30,000 nucleotides of DNA. Origin: Lineus longissimus. Taxonomy: Eukaryota; Nemertea; Pilidiophora; Heteronemertea; Lineidae. The notes below the pieces were generated by a model, which saw only the letters and a list, made by a program, of their open reading frames with translations, made no database searches and had not been told where the DNA came from. The position numbers were made by a program, and so were the translations under genes. Shown here piece after piece: positions 28,844 through 30,000 of this stretch (position 1 is its first letter; the number at the start of each line of letters is the position of its first letter). The stretch lies in NCBI RefSeq assembly GCF_910592395.1, contig NC_088314.1, positions 15,193,498 through 15,223,497 of the forward strand, read 5' to 3'.

Positions 28844-29770
28844 TAATAAACAAACCAACAATAGACCTTTCCCCAAATGCCCTTCCCCATTGTTAACTTC
28901 CCTTTCCCATGCCTTACCGAGCTTGGGAGGGGGAGGGGTCGGGGTGGGGGTCCTGGGGCCAGGTGATTCAATTAAACTAAATATGTATCAGAAGCTAGGC
29001 AGATCAAGAACAGATACCGGTACAGTTGTGTGTGGGCATTAAATCAAGGCAAGAGTTTGGTCGAATAACCTCGTGTCCGAGCTCTGTCTGGCGCCTAAAT
29101 GGCTTCCTGGCCGCAGACGACCTCCCTGGTGACGGGAAGCCCCTGTGACGATATCGATGACGTCACCGCAGCCAGGCAGCCACGTGTCCCTGGCGACAGT
29201 GGCGACAGTGACGTCAGTGAGGGCTCAAACTGGCCGTGCTCGACGTTCAGGGCCGAATTTGGCACTCGAACGGGGGGAGGGGGGGGGGGGCACCCGCCAG
29301 TCGAAAGAGCAGCGCCAGGCCTACATGAAACGCGTGTGAAAAGGTGGGCATGCTTGGAATAGTTCTCCGTCGGTTGCCGTTGGAAGATTCGCTTGGAAAT
29401 AACTTGCTCACCGCCTCGATTGGCTTGTGTCGTTCCGCGCGGTGTTTGCGACCTACATTCAGACGCCCTAATCGGACGGACTCACCTCGAACTCCCAGGG
29501 CCCGCGAAGCCAGTCACACGCCCAGAACAGCTTGGCCACCGCGGGACGAGGCGCGTCCTTCGACTTTCTAAGGAACTACTGTGCTGGGGGGGACACTCCT
29601 CGCTCCACGGACAATTTGCCTTGTCGATTCCCGAGGACACTGGCACCTGCAACGTCGTCTGCTGCCATCTGGCGTTGACCAAATCAACTACGTCACACGC
29701 AGCCGAAACGTCACGGCTTGGACAATTCACGCCGTTTGCAACATGTAGAATTTTCGAAGCCGACGCCGGC
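28844..29770 (+). repeat. U2 repeat spacer, G-run 12
   Basis: 927 bp, content as the reference spacer. No gene seen. Confidence 0.9.
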
Positions 29771-30000
29771 ATCGCTTCTCGGCCTATTGGCTAAGATCAA
29801 AGTGTAGTATCTGTTCTTATCCATATGGAGTACTGTGGGATCGACGGGGCCGTCGCGACGCCGAGTGCTGTCTCGCCAATAGGGCTTTCAGCACGGGCGT
29901 CGGGACGGCACCGGACGGGCTCACAGTAAAATAATGAAAAATTCTAAACAAATAGATACATCTTTTGTAAAACCCCTGTATACAGTAATTGTAAATGAAT
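29771..30000 (+). pseudogene. U2: U2 snRNA gene split by a truncated element, 3' side outside window
   Basis: U2 nt 1-51 (29771-29821), followed by the truncated copy up to the window end. Confidence 0.9.
29822..30000 (+). mobile_element. 5'-truncated copy of the U2-targeted element, runs off the window
   Basis: Same CATATGG start and the same private C (ATTCTAAAC) as the other four truncated copies; the tail is outside the window. Confidence 0.9.

Overview
The window is eukaryotic and almost entirely repetitive. It is a tandem array of U2 small nuclear RNA genes, with repeat units of about 1.1 kb, parasitised by a U2-targeted non-LTR retrotransposon. The U2 sequence (about 187 nt) has the branch-point-pairing GTAGTA at nt 34-39, an Sm site ATTTTTGG at nt 101-108, and clear stem-loops IIa, III and IV. 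Its 5' block (ATCAAAGTGTAGTATC...) and its 3' stem-loop look closer to arthropod U2 than to vertebrate U2. An arthropod host is therefore my best inference; I cannot name the species.

Layout. 1-5950: the 3' ~95% of a full-length element (element 1), with a frameshifted ORF1, an intact ORF2, a ~1.2 kb 3'UTR and an A30 tail. It is followed directly by U2 nt 37 onward. 5951-22537: the U2 array, with 15 U2 loci represented across the window. Seven are intact (7031, 11619, 12734, 15224, 16341, 20216, 21331). Five are split at nt 51/37 by the same 247-bp 5'-truncated copy of the element (8147, 13848, 17457, 18835, 29771). One is split by a 973-bp insertion flanked by a clean TTAA duplication (9526). 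Two are split by full-length elements. 22538-28692: a complete second element (element 2) with both ORFs open. 28693-30000: the array continues into another truncated copy that runs off the end.

The element carries ORF1 (431 aa, one CCHC knuckle, gag-like) and ORF2 (1127 aa, N-terminal AP-type endonuclease, reverse transcriptase, C-terminal CCHC). This architecture plus the U2 target fits the Tx1-clade family called Keno. It integrates in the same orientation as U2, between nt 36 and 37, in the middle of GTAGTA, with a 15-16 bp target-site duplication. Every copy, full-length or truncated, uses the same 3' junction.

The U2 spacers appear identical apart from one G-run of 12-17 G. Each measured spacer is 915 bp plus the G-run length, which indicates very active homogenisation. 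The same process appears to have spread one dead truncated insertion through the array. The 5' junction of element 2 carries an extra partial copy of U2 nt 8-51. That is the footprint expected if the element RNA is a read-through transcript started at the U2 promoter, and it is the most interesting observation here.
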